Part shown: one piece after another, positions 16,123 to 25,270 of the stretch
How the letters are laid out: every line of letters starts with the position of its first letter
Position numbering within the stretch: position 1 is the first letter of the stretch
Assembly (NCBI GenBank): GCA_050184115.1
Contig: JBFXAQ010000010.1
Coordinates: 62,001-126,000 of the forward strand
Length of the DNA stretch: 64,000 nucleotides
DNA from: JACKNG01 sp050184115
GTDB taxonomy: Bacteria; Pseudomonadota; Gammaproteobacteria; Ga0077536
Direction: 5' to 3'
Notes under the pieces: generated by a model
What the model was told of the DNA's origin: nothing
The model's database searches: none
The model's input: only the letters and a program-made list of their open reading frames with translations
Program-made: the position numbers and the translations under genes

Positions 16123-16629
16123 ATGACCGACGGCGCGCTGCTCGACACCGGCCTCGACCCGGCACGCGTGCAACGCATCGTCACCCTGCACGACGACTAT
16201 TACCGTCGCGCGTGGGGCTTCGGCGATGCCTTCCGCGACGGCGTCGCCGGCGCGCTCGCGGACTTCGCGGCACGCTACGACGCGTCCGGCGACTGCACCT
16301 GGGTCGTCCTGCAGGACGGCGTGGTCGAGGCCAGCCTGACCATCGACGGCCACGACCCGGCGGCAACAGCGACGGCGGGCGCGCACCTGCGCTGGTTCGT
16401 TGCCAGCGATGCGCTGCGTGGGCAGGGTTGGGGCGCCCGGCTGCTCGACGCGGCCGTCGGCTTCTGCCGCGCACGGGGTTACCCGGAGGTATGGCTGTGG
16501 ACATTTGCCGGCCTCGAACCAGCGCGGCATCTCTACGAGAAGGCCGGCTTCGTCCTCGCCGAGGCGCGGCGCGGGCGCCAATGGGGCAGCGAGGTCGAGG
16601 AGCGGCGCTACGTCCTCACGCTCGACTGA
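16123..16629 (+). CDS. GNAT-family N-acetyltransferase
   Basis: 168 residues with a GNAT fold. The acetyl-CoA pyrophosphate loop is seen as ALRGQGWGARLLDAAV (motif A, RGxGxG form), and ARHLYEKAGFVLAE is motif B. Acceptor unknown. It is convergent with the DUF3047-like gene, only 10 nt apart. Confidence 0.85.
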   Translation: MTDGALLDTGLDPARVQRIVTLHDDYYRRAWGFGDAFRDGVAGALADFAARYDASGDCTWVVLQDGVVEASLTIDGHDPAATATAGAHLRWFVASDALRGQGWGARLLDAAVGFCRARGYPEVWLWTFAGLEPARHLYEKAGFVLAEARRGRQWGSEVEERRYVLTLD

Positions 16630-16639
16630 GCGCGCGAAC

Positions 16640-17707
16640 TCACAGCACGACCGTGCGCCCGTGCGGGCCCGCCAGCACGATGGCTTCGAACGCGGCGCGC
16701 GCCGTGCGATGGTGGAAACTCGCGACGGCGATCAACCAGCAGGCGACGATGCGGCCGGGCACCTCGCCGAGTGCGTCGCGCACATCTGCGTGCACGTCGC
16801 GCGTCTCCGCCACCCATGCACCCGCGCGGGTCGTGCCACTGCGCGCGACCCAGTGCGTCTCGCGCGCGCTCCAGGCGCGGACCGGGCAGGCAAACCAGGT
16901 CTCGACCGGCAGGCAGCTGCTCCACAGCCAGGTGAGGTCGCGGCCGTCGTCGAACTCGAGGGCGATCGAGACGTAGTCGTGGGCGAGGTTCGTATCCTCG
17001 CGCTCGCGCGCGGGATGTTCATCCAGGCGCCAACGCCAGGTGAGGCGGGTACCGGGCACGAGCGCGACATCGAGCGGCTTGCGGATGATGCCCTGATCGT
17101 CGTGGGCGTGCAGGCAGATGCGCGGGGCGCCCTCGGCGCAATCGCGCCAGATGTCGCTGCTGCCGGTTTCGACGAGATAGCTCCAGCCCGCGGGTGGCGC
17201 GATCGGCGCCGCGGCGCGTGTCGCCTCGGCGGCGAGGACCGGGTTGTCGATCGTGGTCGCGAGGGCCGCCAGGCCGTCTGCTGCCGGCCCTGGCCACACC
17301 AGCGCGATGACGTCGATGTCCCCCTTGAGGCGGGCATAGGCGTCGTCGGGTGTGTCCAGCGTGCCGAAGGCATCGCGCCACATGCCGAGGTAGATGCCGA
17401 GTTCGAGTTCGCCGTCGACGTCGGCGACAAAGCTGCCACTGGTGCGCGTGACGTTGACGAGCCGTCCACCGGGGCTGACCCGCGCAAACAGGTGGAACCC
17501 CGGTCCGCCATGCAGGTGCGGATGTCGCTCCGACCAGTGCACGCGGCCGTCGGCGAGGAGCGAATAGGCTTGGCCCCGTGCGACACGCAGGCCGGTCGCC
17601 GTCCACGGCCGCTGGTTGCCGACGAGGGTGCGGCGTGCGGCTCGCCACCGGCTCGTGTTGGCGCGTGCGGCGAGTGTGCCCCACAGTCGTTCGATCGTGT
17701 CGGTCAT
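16640..17707 (-). CDS. DUF3047-like protein with lectin-like N-terminal domain, paralog A
   Basis: 355 residues. The N-terminal half (about 35-150) reads like a PA-IL-type carbohydrate-binding beta-sandwich: VARGQAYSLLADGRVHW, FARVSPGG, SGSFVADVDGELELG. The C-terminal half (about 195-350) has LTWRWRLDEHP, AHDYVSIALEFDDGRDLTWLW and THWVARSG as in DUF3047. No signal peptide is visible with the start at 17707 (GGAGGCG upstream). The protein at 28748-30001 has the same architecture with a Tat-like leader. Function unknown; sugar or polyol-ester binding is only inferred. Confidence 0.65.
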   Translation of the reverse strand: MTDTIERLWGTLAARANTSRWRAARRTLVGNQRPWTATGLRVARGQAYSLLADGRVHWSERHPHLHGGPGFHLFARVSPGGRLVNVTRTSGSFVADVDGELELGIYLGMWRDAFGTLDTPDDAYARLKGDIDVIALVWPGPAADGLAALATTIDNPVLAAEATRAAAPIAPPAGWSYLVETGSSDIWRDCAEGAPRICLHAHDDQGIIRKPLDVALVPGTRLTWRWRLDEHPAREREDTNLAHDYVSIALEFDDGRDLTWLWSSCLPVETWFACPVRAWSARETHWVARSGTTRAGAWVAETRDVHADVRDALGEVPGRIVACWLIAVASFHHRTARAAFEAIVLAGPHGRTVVL

Positions 17708-17827
17708 CAACGCCTCCGCCGCCGCCCGGTCGCGGCACCGCGCCCGGCATCGTACGATAGGCGGGCCGGCGTGACGCGCCGGCGACCCGCATCGTTCGCA
17801 AGCTGTCGGCAATCCCGGGGAGGAGCC

Positions 17828-18592
17828 ATGGATTTCATTGCCATCGAAGATCTGATCGAACGTGACGGCCTCCGGCTCGTGCTCGTCGCCGGCACGCCGA
17901 GCCCCTGGGGCCAGGCCGCCAAGGCCATGATGGAGTACAAAGGCCTCGACTTCGCCTGCGGTGCGCAGATGCCGGGCGGCGACAACGAGACACTGGTGCA
18001 GTGGGCCGGCATCAACAGCGGCCCGGTGGTGGCGTGGAACGACGAAGCGCCGCTCAACCGCTGGGACGACATCCTCTTTCTCATCGAGCGCCTCGCCCCG
18101 CACAAGCGCCTGCTGCCCGAGAAGCGCGTCGACCGCGCCCGCGCACTCGGTCTCGCCTACGAGATGTGCGGGCCGCTGGGACTCGGCTGGAATCGCCGCC
18201 TGTCGCTGTTCCGTCCGGCGATGGAATCCGGCCAACCGCCGGCGCCAGTCCTCAACATGGCGCGCAAGTACAACTACAACGAGAGCGACGTCGCCCTTGC
18301 CGACCAGCGCCAGATCGAAACCCTGCAACTGCTGCATGCCGAGCTCGAAGCCCAGCGTGCACGCGGCTGCGCCTACTTCGTCGGTGACACCCTCACCGCG
18401 GTCGATTTCTACTGGGCCGCGTTCTCGACCATCTACGTTCTGCCTCCACCCGAGCAGGTACCGATAGCCGAGGGCTTTCGCGCCATGTTCGAACTGCTTG
18501 CACCCGACGTCGGCGCCGCGCTGACGCCGCTGCTGATGGAGCACCGCGAGCGCGTGCTGCGCGCGCACTTCAAGCTGCCGATGGACATGTGA
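17828..18592 (+). CDS. Glutathione S-transferase-like protein
   Basis: 254 residues. The N-terminal thioredoxin-like part (LRLVLVAGTPSPWGQAAKAMMEYKGLDF) and the later all-helical part (CAYFVGDTLTAVDFYWAAF, the N-capping region of GST domain 2) fit a GST relative. The first-domain sequence TPSPWGQ lacks a Ser/Cys/Tyr in the most canonical place, so thiol chemistry is uncertain. It starts 121 nt from the divergent DUF3047-like gene, and 22 nt before the LLM gene. Confidence 0.7.
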   Translation: MDFIAIEDLIERDGLRLVLVAGTPSPWGQAAKAMMEYKGLDFACGAQMPGGDNETLVQWAGINSGPVVAWNDEAPLNRWDDILFLIERLAPHKRLLPEKRVDRARALGLAYEMCGPLGLGWNRRLSLFRPAMESGQPPAPVLNMARKYNYNESDVALADQRQIETLQLLHAELEAQRARGCAYFVGDTLTAVDFYWAAFSTIYVLPPPEQVPIAEGFRAMFELLAPDVGAALTPLLMEHRERVLRAHFKLPMDM

Positions 18593-18613
18593 ACCGCGAG
18601 GGAAGCCACCGAC

Positions 18614-19540
18614 ATGTTGAAAATCCGCATTGGCTTCGGCCTCGTCAACTACCCGTTCGAGGATGGTCGCGGCTACTTCCGCTGGGTCGAGATGCTGGAG
18701 CGCGCCGGGGTCGACTCGGTGTGGCAGTCCGACCGCCTGATTTCGACCGACAACTACCTCGAATCGCTGTCGGCGCTGGCCGCGCTGGCCGGCTGCACGG
18801 AGCGCATCAAGTTCGGTATGAATGCCATCGTCGCGCCGCTGCGCGATCCGCTGGTGCTGGCCAAGCAGTGCGCCACCATCGACTACCTGTCGAACGGCCG
18901 CCTGCTGCCGATGTTCGGCGTCGGCTACCCGAAGGCGGCGGAGTGGGGTGCGACCGGGCGCAGTTCCGACCACCGCGGCTCGATCGCCAACGAGATGTTC
19001 GAACTCATCGCGCGCTTGTGGCGCGAGGAGAAGGTGACCTACGAGGGCAAGTACTTCCAGTACCGCGACGCGACCATCGCGCCGCGCCCGGTGCAGCAGC
19101 CGCTACCGCTGTGGATCGGCGGCAACAGCGAGGCGGCCATCAAGCGCACCGCGCGCCTCGGCACTGGCTGGATCGGCGGCATCGCCTCTCCCGATGACGT
19201 ACGCACCGTGATCGCGGGCATCAAGGCCGAAGCCGCGCGCCTCGGCCGCCACATCGACGACGACCACTACGGCACCTCGCTGGCCTTCCGCATCGGCAGC
19301 CGCGACGACGACGCCGTGGTCAATTCGCCCTTCGTCAAGCGCACCGGCATCGGCGAGAAGATGGACCTCGACCCGCTGTTCTGTGTCGGCACGACGGCCG
19401 ACGTCATCGAACGGCTGCGCGCCTACATCGACGCCGGCGCCTCGAAGTTCGTGCTCTTCCCGATTGCCGCGGGTGAGCAGGACACCGTCGAGCAGACCCG
19501 CCGCATCATCGAGGAGGTGAAACCCGTCATCGAGAACTGA
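18614..19540 (+). CDS. LLM-class flavin/F420-type oxidoreductase
   Basis: 308 residues; a luciferase-like barrel with RIGFGLVNYPFEDGRGYFRWVEMLE, ERIKFGMNAIVAPLRDPLVLAKQ, GVGYPKAAEWGA and PLPLWIGGNSEAAIKR. It belongs to a different LLM subgroup from the two 346-residue paralogs. GAGGGA precedes the ATG. Probably co-transcribed with the GST-like gene. Substrate and flavin type unknown. Confidence 0.85.
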   Translation: MLKIRIGFGLVNYPFEDGRGYFRWVEMLERAGVDSVWQSDRLISTDNYLESLSALAALAGCTERIKFGMNAIVAPLRDPLVLAKQCATIDYLSNGRLLPMFGVGYPKAAEWGATGRSSDHRGSIANEMFELIARLWREEKVTYEGKYFQYRDATIAPRPVQQPLPLWIGGNSEAAIKRTARLGTGWIGGIASPDDVRTVIAGIKAEAARLGRHIDDDHYGTSLAFRIGSRDDDAVVNSPFVKRTGIGEKMDLDPLFCVGTTADVIERLRAYIDAGASKFVLFPIAAGEQDTVEQTRRIIEEVKPVIEN

Positions 19541-19553
19541 GCGCCGGCGGCGC

Positions 19554-19579
19554 GGATTGCCGGGCCTTGCCCGGGCAAT
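19554..19579. terminator. Possible terminator hairpin
   Basis: GATTGCCGGG pairs with CCCGGGCAATC with one bulge and a CCTTG loop, in the 109-nt gap between convergent genes. A second short GC hairpin follows. No T-tract. Confidence 0.35.
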
Positions 19580-19649
19580 CGACGCCGCATCCGCGGCGCG
19601 ACGGCGGTGTCACCGCTCCCCGCAGTGATTCCGCGTGACGGGTCCGGGC

Positions 19650-19916
19650 TCAGCGGCGCGGCGGACGGTCGTTGCCGCGCGGGCGCGCCTCGTTGACCCG
19701 GGCCGTACGGCCCTTGAGCATGGCACCGTTCAACTCGGCGATGGCGGCTTCGCCCTCGGCCTGGTTGGGCATCTCGACGAAACCGAATCCCTTCGACCGA
19801 CCGGTGTCTCGGTCCATGACGATCTTGGCGTTGGTCACTTCGCCGTGCTGCTCGAAAGCCTCGCGCAAATCTTCCGCGGTCATCGAGTAGGACAGGTTAC
19901 CGACATAAATATCCAT
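19650..19916 (-). CDS. RRM-domain RNA-binding protein (Rbp-like)
   Basis: 88 residues, a single RNA recognition motif: RNP2 as IYVGNLSY at the N-terminus and RNP1 as KGFGFVEM near 47-54, then a short Arg/Pro/Asn tail (RPRGNDRPPRR). This matches small bacterial and cyanobacterial Rbp proteins that act as cold-responsive RNA chaperones. ATG at 19916 (MDIYVGNL) is fixed by the domain border. A long region without genes lies upstream and may hold a structured 5' leader. Confidence 0.9.
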   Translation of the reverse strand: MDIYVGNLSYSMTAEDLREAFEQHGEVTNAKIVMDRDTGRSKGFGFVEMPNQAEGEAAIAELNGAMLKGRTARVNEARPRGNDRPPRR

Positions 19917-20433
19917 GCGTGATTGCCTCTGGAAACGCGCCGTCGCGACTGACTCCCCGGGCTGTGCCTGACGGCGGTGACACGGACCGGAACAGGAAGC
20001 GAAGTATTGAAGGCATGGCGCTCGGTGACACCACGCAACTAGAGACAATTCGATGGCACGGAACAGGGCTCACCCGGACACGGCGCACCGGCCACGAGAC
20101 GTTCGCCCCGCTGGGCTCGAACGGCTGGCGCGATCTCGGGGACGGAAACAAGCGAAAAGATCCTGGGAAGACTCGTGCGATGGGAAACGAAGACCTGGGC
20201 GCGGCGGGGAGAGGCAGTTGTGTCGCCCGGCTGGCGACCGCCTTCGCGGTCAGTCCGCCGGGGCGCGTCATCGCCCGCTGTTGCTGATGTTGTCCGAATC
20301 CTCGTCAAGAAAAGCGCGCCTTGCGCGCGCCGGGCAAGCATAGACCGCGTGCGGGCCGGGCCGCAACGATTTCGTCGCCGCCGCTCCGGCGCCAATCCGT
20401 TGTGCGACGCACCACGCGCCGTGCTTCGCGCGA
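19917..20433. other. Intergenic region upstream of the RRM gene
   Basis: About 520 bases with no convincing coding frame. It is flanked by the start of the RRM gene and the end of the MDR gene, both on the minus strand, so it would hold the RRM promoter and possibly a long 5' leader. I see no obvious -10/-35 pair or riboswitch. A GCGCGCCTTGCGCGCGC tract lies near 20311-20327. Confidence 0.4.
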
Positions 20434-21423
20434 TCAACGCGTGATGACGATCTTGCCGTACAGCGCACGGCTCTCCATCAGGCGCATGCCCTCGCGTACG
20501 TCGGCGAAGGGCAACGTGCGGTAGATGACGGGATCGATCGCGCCGACCCGCAACAGGTCATAGAGGTGCTGCTGGCAGGCCGCGCCCTGCGCCGGGTTGC
20601 GTTCGACGCACGGTCCCCAGGCGAGGCCAACCACCGCCATGTTCTTCAGCAGCATGCGGTTGCACTCGATGGTGGGAATGCGACCGGCAGCGAAGCCGAT
20701 CACGAGCATGCGGCCTTCCCAGGCGATGCAGCGCTTCATCTGGTCGAAGAGATCGCCGCCCACGGGGTCGTAGATGACGTCGGCGCCACGACCGTCGGTC
20801 AGGTCCTTGACCCGTTCGACGATGTCCTCCTCCTGGTAGTTGATCAACTCGTCGGCACCGTTGTCGCGGCAGACGGCGAGCTTCTCCGCGCTGCCGGCCG
20901 CGGCGATGACGCGCGCGCCGAAGACCTTGCCGAGTTGCACCGCCGCGAGGCCGACGCCGCCGGCGGCGCCCGCCACGAGCAGGGTTTCGCCCGGCTGGAT
21001 GCGGGCGCGGTGGACGAGCGCGTAGTAGGACGTGCCGTAGGTCGTGCTGAGGGCCGCGGCCTGTGCGTCGCTGACGTGATCAGGCACCGCCCACGAAGTC
21101 GCGTTGTGGGCGATGAAGCAGTCGGCGAGCATGCCGGCCAGGTTGTTGAACGACACCACCCGCTGGCCCACTGCGAACGGGCTGCCGGGACCGACCGCTT
21201 CGACCACGCCCACGCCTTCGACCCCCGACACGGCCGGCAGCGGCGCGCGCGCCTGGTACAGACCCTGGGTGATGAGGAGGTCGGGAAAGTTGAGCGACAC
21301 CGCGCGCGTGCGCACCAGCGCCTGGTTCGGACCGGGCTCCGGTTGCGGGCGGTCGACCCATTCGAGAACTTCGTCGTAGCGGCCGTAGCGCTCGAACTGC
21401 CAGGCTTTCATCATGGTCGTCAT
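20434..21423 (-). CDS. Quinone-oxidoreductase-like zinc-independent MDR
   Basis: 329 residues. NADPH:quinone oxidoreductase type of the medium-chain superfamily: SLNFPDLLITQGLY, GVEGVGVVEAVGPG, and the nucleotide loop AGAAGGVGLAAVQLGK. No structural-zinc Cys cluster is present. The start at 21423 has GAGGGAA about 9 nt upstream; Met codons 3 and 4 residues later are alternatives. It is the last gene of the acetone-carboxylase-like operon, 14 nt after the FAH-fold gene. Likely an NADPH-dependent enone or quinone reductase. Confidence 0.85.
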   Translation of the reverse strand: MTTMMKAWQFERYGRYDEVLEWVDRPQPEPGPNQALVRTRAVSLNFPDLLITQGLYQARAPLPAVSGVEGVGVVEAVGPGSPFAVGQRVVSFNNLAGMLADCFIAHNATSWAVPDHVSDAQAAALSTTYGTSYYALVHRARIQPGETLLVAGAAGGVGLAAVQLGKVFGARVIAAAGSAEKLAVCRDNGADELINYQEEDIVERVKDLTDGRGADVIYDPVGGDLFDQMKRCIAWEGRMLVIGFAAGRIPTIECNRMLLKNMAVVGLAWGPCVERNPAQGAACQQHLYDLLRVGAIDPVIYRTLPFADVREGMRLMESRALYGKIVITR

Positions 21424-21437
21424 CGCGGGCGCTTCCC

Positions 21438-22298
21438 TCAGATCAGCGTGGTCGAGGCGGGTTCGGCCACGACCGCGTTGTCGATGAATCCCAGGCCCGC
21501 GATCTCCACTTTCACGCGATCGCCGGCGGCAAGGAAGCGCTTGGGCTCGAAGCCGATGCCGACGCCGCTGGGTGTGCCGGTGAGGATGAGGTCGCCGGGC
21601 TCGAGGGTGAAGGCCGTACTCAGGTGTTCGACCAGGGTGTAGCAATCGAAAACGAGATGACGGGTGTTGGAGTCCTGGCGCAACTCGCCGTTGACCCAGG
21701 TCTTGAGATCGAGGGTATGCGGATCGGGCACTTCGTCGGCAGTCGTGATCCACGGCCCGAACGGGCAGTGGGTGTCGAAGGACTTGCCCATGATGAACGT
21801 CTGCGAACGCATCTGCCAGTCACGCACGCTGACGTCGTTGCAGACCGTGTAACCGGCAATCACCTCGCGCGCCCGCGCTGCCGGCACGTGGCGGCAGCGC
21901 CGCCCGATGACCATGCCGAGCTCACCCTCGTAATCGAGCTTGGTCGACACGCGCGGCAGGTGGAAGGGTGTGTAGGGGCCGTGCGCGGCGGTCGACTGCT
22001 TGTTGAAGATCATCGGCACCTTGGGCGTGTCGAGCCCGGTCTCCTCGATGTGGTCGCGGTAGTTGAGACCGACGGCGAGGATCTTCGGCGGGCGCAGGAT
22101 GGGCGCCTCCAGGGTCACGGCCGCGAGCGCGAAGCGGGCGCCGTCGACGCTGGCCGCTTGCGCCAGCGTTGCGCCGCCGGCGGCGATGAGCGCGCTCATC
22201 TCGCCGGGCAGACCGGTGTTGCCGAGGTCGACGATCTGGTCGCCCTCGACGCGTCCCGGGCGCGTGCGGCCGCCCTCGGTGAAGGTCACGAGTTTCAT
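21438..22298 (-). CDS. Fumarylacetoacetate hydrolase (FAH) family protein
   Basis: 286 residues. The FAH fold is shown by ILAVGLNYRDHIEETG, the metal-binding LDYEGELGMVIGR, NDVSVRDWQMR and ILTGTPSGVGIGF. Members hydrolyse C-C bonds of acylpyruvates or act as decarboxylases or hydratases on 2-keto acids. It starts 10 nt after the HyuA-like gene. In context it may process the beta-keto or acylpyruvate-like product of the carboxylase; this is inference. Confidence 0.88.
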   Translation of the reverse strand: MKLVTFTEGGRTRPGRVEGDQIVDLGNTGLPGEMSALIAAGGATLAQAASVDGARFALAAVTLEAPILRPPKILAVGLNYRDHIEETGLDTPKVPMIFNKQSTAAHGPYTPFHLPRVSTKLDYEGELGMVIGRRCRHVPAARAREVIAGYTVCNDVSVRDWQMRSQTFIMGKSFDTHCPFGPWITTADEVPDPHTLDLKTWVNGELRQDSNTRHLVFDCYTLVEHLSTAFTLEPGDLILTGTPSGVGIGFEPKRFLAAGDRVKVEIAGLGFIDNAVVAEPASTTLI

Positions 22299-22308
22299 GC
22301 AGGGGTCC

Positions 22309-24495
22309 TCAGTGCGTGGCCGCGGTGGCGCGGTAGTGCAGGATCAGGTGTTCGTCGAAGGCCATCTCGTGGTCCGGCGGAACGACGACCGTTGTCATCG
22401 GGTCACGGATGATGGCAGGCCCGCGCACGACGTTGCCGGCGGCAAGCGCCTTCATCTCGTAGACCGTGAAAGGTATCCAGGCGTCCTTGTGGTAGACCTC
22501 GCGCGTGCCGACGCGCGCCGCGGCAGCTGGTTCCGCCCCGGCCAGCGGGTGGCGCGCCAGGCTCGGCTGCGGCTTGGGTGCGATGGCCTCGATACTGACC
22601 TCGGTCAGCGAGTAACCGGCGCCACTGAACTTGGCGCCCTCGGGATAGACCTTGGAGTACATGGTCTCGAAGGCGTCGACCATGGCGCGGATGTCGTCCG
22701 GGCCGCGCATGTCACCGCCGGCGAGCGCGGTGTCGAAGCTCTCGATCTGCCCGATGTAACGCATGGCGACGCTGTAGCGGAAGCGCAGCTTGGCCGGGTC
22801 GATGCCTTCGGCAGCCATTTCTGCGCGCGCTTCCGCCTCGAGTTCGCGCCAGGCGCGGTCGATCTCGGCCGCGGTGGCAGTCAGTTCGTCCATCCCCGCC
22901 TTCGGCGGCACCAGCACGCGCAAGCCGCGATCGTAGCGATGCATGTACTCGGCACAGGCCGCACCGAAAGCGGAGAAGCCGGCCGCCCACGGCAGGGTGA
23001 TGACGTCCCTGAACGGGATGCCGTCGGCGAAGCCGTACATGTGTACCGGACCGGCACCGCCGTAGTAGAGCAGGGTGAAATCGTGCGTGTCGTAGCCCTT
23101 GGCCGCGACCATGGTGCGCAGCAGGTCGTTCATCTCGGCGTTGACGATGGCGAGCACGCCGGCGCCGGCGGCGTAGACGTCGAGGCCGAGCGGGTCGGCG
23201 ACGGCTTCCTTGAGCGCCGCGAGCGCGCGCTCGCGGTCGAGCTTGATATGACCGCCGAGAAAGTAGTCCGGGTCGACGTAGCCGAGCGCGACGTTGATAT
23301 CCGTGACGGTGAGGCGGTCGAACTCGTGGCAGATGCCGACCTTGGCGCCGGCCGAATCAGGGCCCACGTGCAGGCGCTTGTACTCGTCCACCCACACCAC
23401 CGAGCCGGCGCCGCTGCCGACCGAGTCGAGCTCGACCATCGGCAGGGCCAGGCGATGGCCGGCGATGTCGGCGCTGCGCGCGATGCCCATGCGGCCATCG
23501 ACGAGCAGCCCGACGTCGAAGCTGGTACCGCCCATGTCGGCGGTGACGACGTTGTCGAGACCGAGCTGGTTGGCAACGAACTGCGCACCGATGAGACCGC
23601 CGATGGGCCCCGAGATCATCGTCTCGTAGAGCCGTGGGTATTCCATGTTGACCGCGCCGCCGTAGGACAGCAGGGTCAGCAGGCGGCCGCCGAAGCCGAG
23701 ACCATGGGCGCGGCGCTCGACGTCGAGCAGGGATTCGCGCACCTGCTCGGCGGCGAAGCACTGGAAGAGCAGGCTCTTCAGGCGGTTGTTCTCCTTCGCC
23801 ACCGGGGCGACGTCGGCCGAGCACACCACCGGCACCTCGACGCCGCGCTTGGCGATCTCCTCCGTCGCGATATCGCGCGCCTGGTGCTCGTGACGTGGGT
23901 CGACGAAGGAATAGATGAAGAGGATGCCGATGACCTCGCAACCCTGGTCGAGCAGCTTGTTGACGCCCTCACGCACCTGGCGCTCGTTGACCGGGATGAG
24001 GGTGTGGCCGGCCGGCAGGTGGATGTTGCCCTGGTAGCAGCCGCCGCCCATGCGCTCGCTGACACTGACCACGTTGCGTGGATCGACCAGCGGCCGGGTG
24101 TGGCGGTGTAACTGCTGGTGCAGGCCCTCGGCCTGGCTCTGGCCGAGGTAGGTCAGGCCGCCCTCCATGACGGTGATGTCCTCGAAGCCGCGCGTGACGA
24201 CCAGCCCGACCTTGCGCCCGTCACCGGTCAGCACGCTGTTCAGCATGCCCGTGCCGCAGTAGATGTCCGCGGCGCAGCGGCGGTGCACGGCCTCGGCGTC
24301 GAGACCAATCATCTGCGCGGCATCGGCGACCGACTCGTAGTAGCTCAGCGCCTGGTCGTCGCGCCGGCTGATCGACTTGCCGACGGTGAAGGTGCCGTCG
24401 GGCTTGACCAGGATGGCGTCGGTCATGGTGCCGCCGGCGTCCAGCGCCAGGATCAGGTCGCGCTCGGCGCCGACGTGCTCGGAGCTCGTGCTCAT
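22309..24495 (-). CDS. Hydantoinase A/acetone-carboxylase beta-like ATPase subunit
   Basis: 728 residues, close to the acetone carboxylase beta subunit (about 715). The N-terminal phosphate loop ALDAGGTMTDAILVKPDG and later ADMGGTSFDVGLLVDG mark the ASKHA-like ATPase fold of the HyuA family. GAGGGGAG precedes the ATG at 24495. Together with the alpha-like and gamma subunits upstream it should make an ATP-dependent carboxylase of a ketone (acetone, acetophenone or similar), with phosphorylation of substrate on this subunit. The hairpin repeat 24583-24653 separates it from the gamma gene. Confidence 0.88.
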   Translation of the reverse strand: MSTSSEHVGAERDLILALDAGGTMTDAILVKPDGTFTVGKSISRRDDQALSYYESVADAAQMIGLDAEAVHRRCAADIYCGTGMLNSVLTGDGRKVGLVVTRGFEDITVMEGGLTYLGQSQAEGLHQQLHRHTRPLVDPRNVVSVSERMGGGCYQGNIHLPAGHTLIPVNERQVREGVNKLLDQGCEVIGILFIYSFVDPRHEHQARDIATEEIAKRGVEVPVVCSADVAPVAKENNRLKSLLFQCFAAEQVRESLLDVERRAHGLGFGGRLLTLLSYGGAVNMEYPRLYETMISGPIGGLIGAQFVANQLGLDNVVTADMGGTSFDVGLLVDGRMGIARSADIAGHRLALPMVELDSVGSGAGSVVWVDEYKRLHVGPDSAGAKVGICHEFDRLTVTDINVALGYVDPDYFLGGHIKLDRERALAALKEAVADPLGLDVYAAGAGVLAIVNAEMNDLLRTMVAAKGYDTHDFTLLYYGGAGPVHMYGFADGIPFRDVITLPWAAGFSAFGAACAEYMHRYDRGLRVLVPPKAGMDELTATAAEIDRAWRELEAEARAEMAAEGIDPAKLRFRYSVAMRYIGQIESFDTALAGGDMRGPDDIRAMVDAFETMYSKVYPEGAKFSGAGYSLTEVSIEAIAPKPQPSLARHPLAGAEPAAAARVGTREVYHKDAWIPFTVYEMKALAAGNVVRGPAIIRDPMTTVVVPPDHEMAFDEHLILHYRATAATH

Positions 24496-24582
24496 GGATG
24501 TCTCCCCTCAAAAGATGCTGCTTGCCACCGTCGATGCGGCGGCTGGTCGTCGTCTGTACGTCGGGCGGGAGCGGGTGGCGGG

Positions 24583-24653
24583 AACGGGGACAGTATACTT
24601 TTGCCGGCGCACGAGCCGGCCGACAGCGCGTGCAAAAGTATACTGTCCCCGTT
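24583..24653. repeat. GGGGACAG hairpin element with 22-nt perfect arms
   Basis: The arm 24583-24604 (AACGGGGACAGTATACTTTT and two more bases) is the exact complement of 24632-24653. The 27-nt loop has its own GCCGGC pairing. It lies inside the minus-strand operon between the gamma and beta subunit genes. Its GGGGACAG end is shared with the elements at 32220-32380 and 41774-41824. Confidence 0.9.
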
Positions 24654-24694
24654 TGCGACGCCGCTTCCGGGAGCGCGCGGGCCTCGTCGCTTAC

Positions 24695-25267
24695 TCAGCC
24701 CGCCTGTTTCCAGTGCGCCGTCACCTGCGCCGAACGATCCTCGTACCAGTCCGCGGCCTCGTCCTCGAGCGGCTGGCCAAGGTAGTCGCGGTAGAAGCGA
24801 TCGAGATCGGGCAGCAGCTCGAACACCACCGGGTAGCCCGGCGCGACCACTTCGACCGCGTGCTGGGTCGCGCAGGCGGGGCAGAAGAACTCGCGGATCT
24901 CCTGCCAGCCGGGCTCGGGCACGGCCGGCGCCGGGTCGTAGACCTCGGCCATGCGCTCGAGCGTGTCGCGCACGCGAATGCGGCACTTCAGTTTCCAGTT
25001 CTCGCGGTAGTCGCCGAAGCTGTGGCCGCACTCGCACTGGGTCTCGCGCCGTCCCGGGCCTTTCGCCACCACGTAGAGCTTGTCGCCAACGCGCAGCAGG
25101 ATGCGGTCCTTCCACGCCACCCGCTCCTGCAGCACGGCGATGTAATTGAAGAAGCGATCCTTGTCCTTGCGCGGCAGCTTGAGCAACCGCTCGGTGTTGT
25201 CGTCGTCGATCGTGCCGTCAACGAGCTGGCGGATGAGATCGCGGCTGACGCTGATTTCCCCGCTCAT
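24695..25267 (-). CDS. Acetone-carboxylase gamma-like subunit
   Basis: 190 residues, near the 170-180 of known gamma subunits. A zinc-site pattern is visible: CECGHSFGDYRENWKLKC, then FFCPACATQHAVEV. The C-terminal LPDLDRFYRDYLGQPL is also typical. It starts 3 nt after the stop of the alpha-like gene. This subunit is what marks the cluster as acetone-carboxylase-like rather than a plain hydantoinase, which lacks it. Confidence 0.88.
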   Translation of the reverse strand: MSGEISVSRDLIRQLVDGTIDDDNTERLLKLPRKDKDRFFNYIAVLQERVAWKDRILLRVGDKLYVVAKGPGRRETQCECGHSFGDYRENWKLKCRIRVRDTLERMAEVYDPAPAVPEPGWQEIREFFCPACATQHAVEVVAPGYPVVFELLPDLDRFYRDYLGQPLEDEAADWYEDRSAQVTAHWKQAG

Positions 25268-25270
25268 CGC

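Noticed and set aside
20311..20327. GC-alternating inverted tract as a regulatory hairpin
   Set aside because: Low complexity GCGCGC stretches pair by chance and no gene start is near.
22063..24111. A 682-codon plus-strand frame
   Set aside because: Antisense to the HyuA-like gene, with low-complexity Val/Ala/Gly/Asp sequence and no motifs.
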